This document shows, piece by piece, positions 14,978 through 15,377 of a DNA stretch of 15,377 bases. Within the stretch, counting starts at the first letter, position 1. Each line of letters opens with the position of its first letter. The stretch lies in the NCBI GenBank assembly GCA_046542305.1, contig JBKHBQ010000072.1, positions 1 through 15,377 of the forward strand. Direction: 5' to 3'. The position numbers were made by a program, and so were the translations under genes. This DNA comes from JBKHBQ01 sp046542305. Lineage in GTDB: Bacteria; Bacteroidota; Bacteroidia; Bacteroidales; 4484-276. A model generated the notes under the pieces. That model made no database searches, was not told the origin of the DNA, and saw only the letters and a list, made by a program, of their open reading frames with translations.

Positions 14978-15023
14978 GTATCAATCTGGCACAAAATACC
15001 GTATCATATTGGCACAATGCTTA
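14978..15023 (+). repeat. Imperfect 23-base tandem repeat with two TGGCAC boxes
   Basis: Units at 14978-15000 and 15001-15023 share GTATCA, then three variable bases, then TGGCACAA: 14 of the first 17 positions match. The second unit's CCGTATCATATT (14999-15010) recurs exactly at 14863-14874, across the permease start codon. TGGCAC is a sigma-54 -24 half; the second copy has TTAGC near the -12 position with the GC displaced by one base, and the first has no -12 half. These may be activator or sigma-54 sites, or chance. Confidence 0.4.
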
Positions 15024-15043
15024 GCTTTGAAAAAAAATTGCAA

Positions 15044-15377
15044 ATGAAAGAAGGAAAAATCCTGATCGTGGAGGATGATGCCGATGTGAGCTACACGGCC
15101 TCACTCATTCTCCGTGAGAAGTTTGCTGAGGTACGCAGGATTGCACATCCGGATATGCTGATGGATGAAATGCATAAAGATGCCGCGGATGTGGTGCTGC
15201 TCGATATGAACTTTATGCGGGGCGCCACCAGCGGCGAGGAAGGATTGCGGTGGCTCACCGAACTGAAACGAACATTTCCCCATGTGCAGGTGGTGCTGAA
15301 TACGGCATACGGCGATATTTCGCTGGCTGTGGAAGGCATGAAACGCGGCGCCACCGATTTTCTGGTGAAGCCCTGGG
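15044..15377 (+). CDS. NtrC-type response regulator, receiver domain (cut by right edge)
   Basis: The 111 visible codons make a nearly complete receiver domain: acidic pocket Asp11-Asp12 (LIVEDDADV), phospho-acceptor Asp54 in VVLLDMNF, Thr87 in VVLNTAYGD, and Lys109 in FLVKPW. The stretch DMNF followed by a Gly-rich loop and EEGLRWL is characteristic of Bacteroidota sigma-54-dependent regulators, so an AAA+ domain and a Fis-type helix-turn-helix should follow off the window; that part is inferred. I prefer the ATG at 15044, which gives the usual short MKEGKILIVEDD start. An in-frame ATG at 15017 would add nine residues and would lie inside the repeat with the TGGCAC boxes. In this arrangement the regulator often controls the neighbouring FtsX permease together with a kinase encoded downstream. 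Confidence 0.88.
   Translation, partial: MKEGKILIVEDDADVSYTASLILREKFAEVRRIAHPDMLMDEMHKDAADVVLLDMNFMRGATSGEEGLRWLTELKRTFPHVQVVLNTAYGDISLAVEGMKRGATDFLVKPW

Overview
The window looks like a chromosomal segment of a Bacteroidota bacterium, probably in or near the Bacteroidales/Marinilabiliales; the rank below phylum is an inference. The evidence is a TonB-dependent outer-membrane protein with an N-terminal carboxypeptidase-regulatory-like domain, a DUF5916 (CBM9-like) secreted protein, a Bacteroidota-type FtsX/MacB permease divergent from an NtrC-type regulator, start regions mostly without Shine-Dalgarno sequences, and several exact matches to the phylum's -7 promoter element TAnnTTTG. I see no rRNA, tRNA, CRISPR array, insertion sequence or phage gene. 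Ten protein genes fill the window, two of them cut by the edges, and no stretch above 300 bases lacks a gene.

Layout. Positions 1-2682 (minus strand) hold a divergent Nramp-family transporter, then a macro-domain hydrolase with its own likely promoter, then a DUF5916 secreted protein starting 17 bases after the macro gene and running off the left edge. A 259-base divergent region carries outward promoter elements, an inverted repeat and a terminator-like hairpin just ahead of the plus-strand outer-membrane receptor (2942-5398). The receptor collides tail to tail with the minus-strand pair histidine kinase then HemW (8054-5395); the two stop codons overlap inside a palindrome.

From 8195 the plus strand carries a CorA magnesium/cobalt channel, an SMP-30/gluconolactonase-like lipoprotein, and a secreted S9 prolyl-oligopeptidase-type peptidase closed by a strong intrinsic terminator (12360-12396). 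Convergent to it is a long MacB/FtsX-type permease (14871-12493). Its upstream region is shared with the start of a response regulator that runs off the right edge.

How they may fit together. Several neighbours concern metals or metal cofactors (Nramp homologue, TonB receptor, HemW, CorA, and the metal-site lactonase-like lipoprotein), but nothing here proves a common regulon. Most of the window is ordinary Bacteroidota core or accessory content. The parts most worth a second look are the regulatory regions (receptor leader, shared-stop palindrome, repeats between permease and regulator) and the Nramp homologue that lacks the usual metal-binding motif. I did not find a convincing new multi-gene system.
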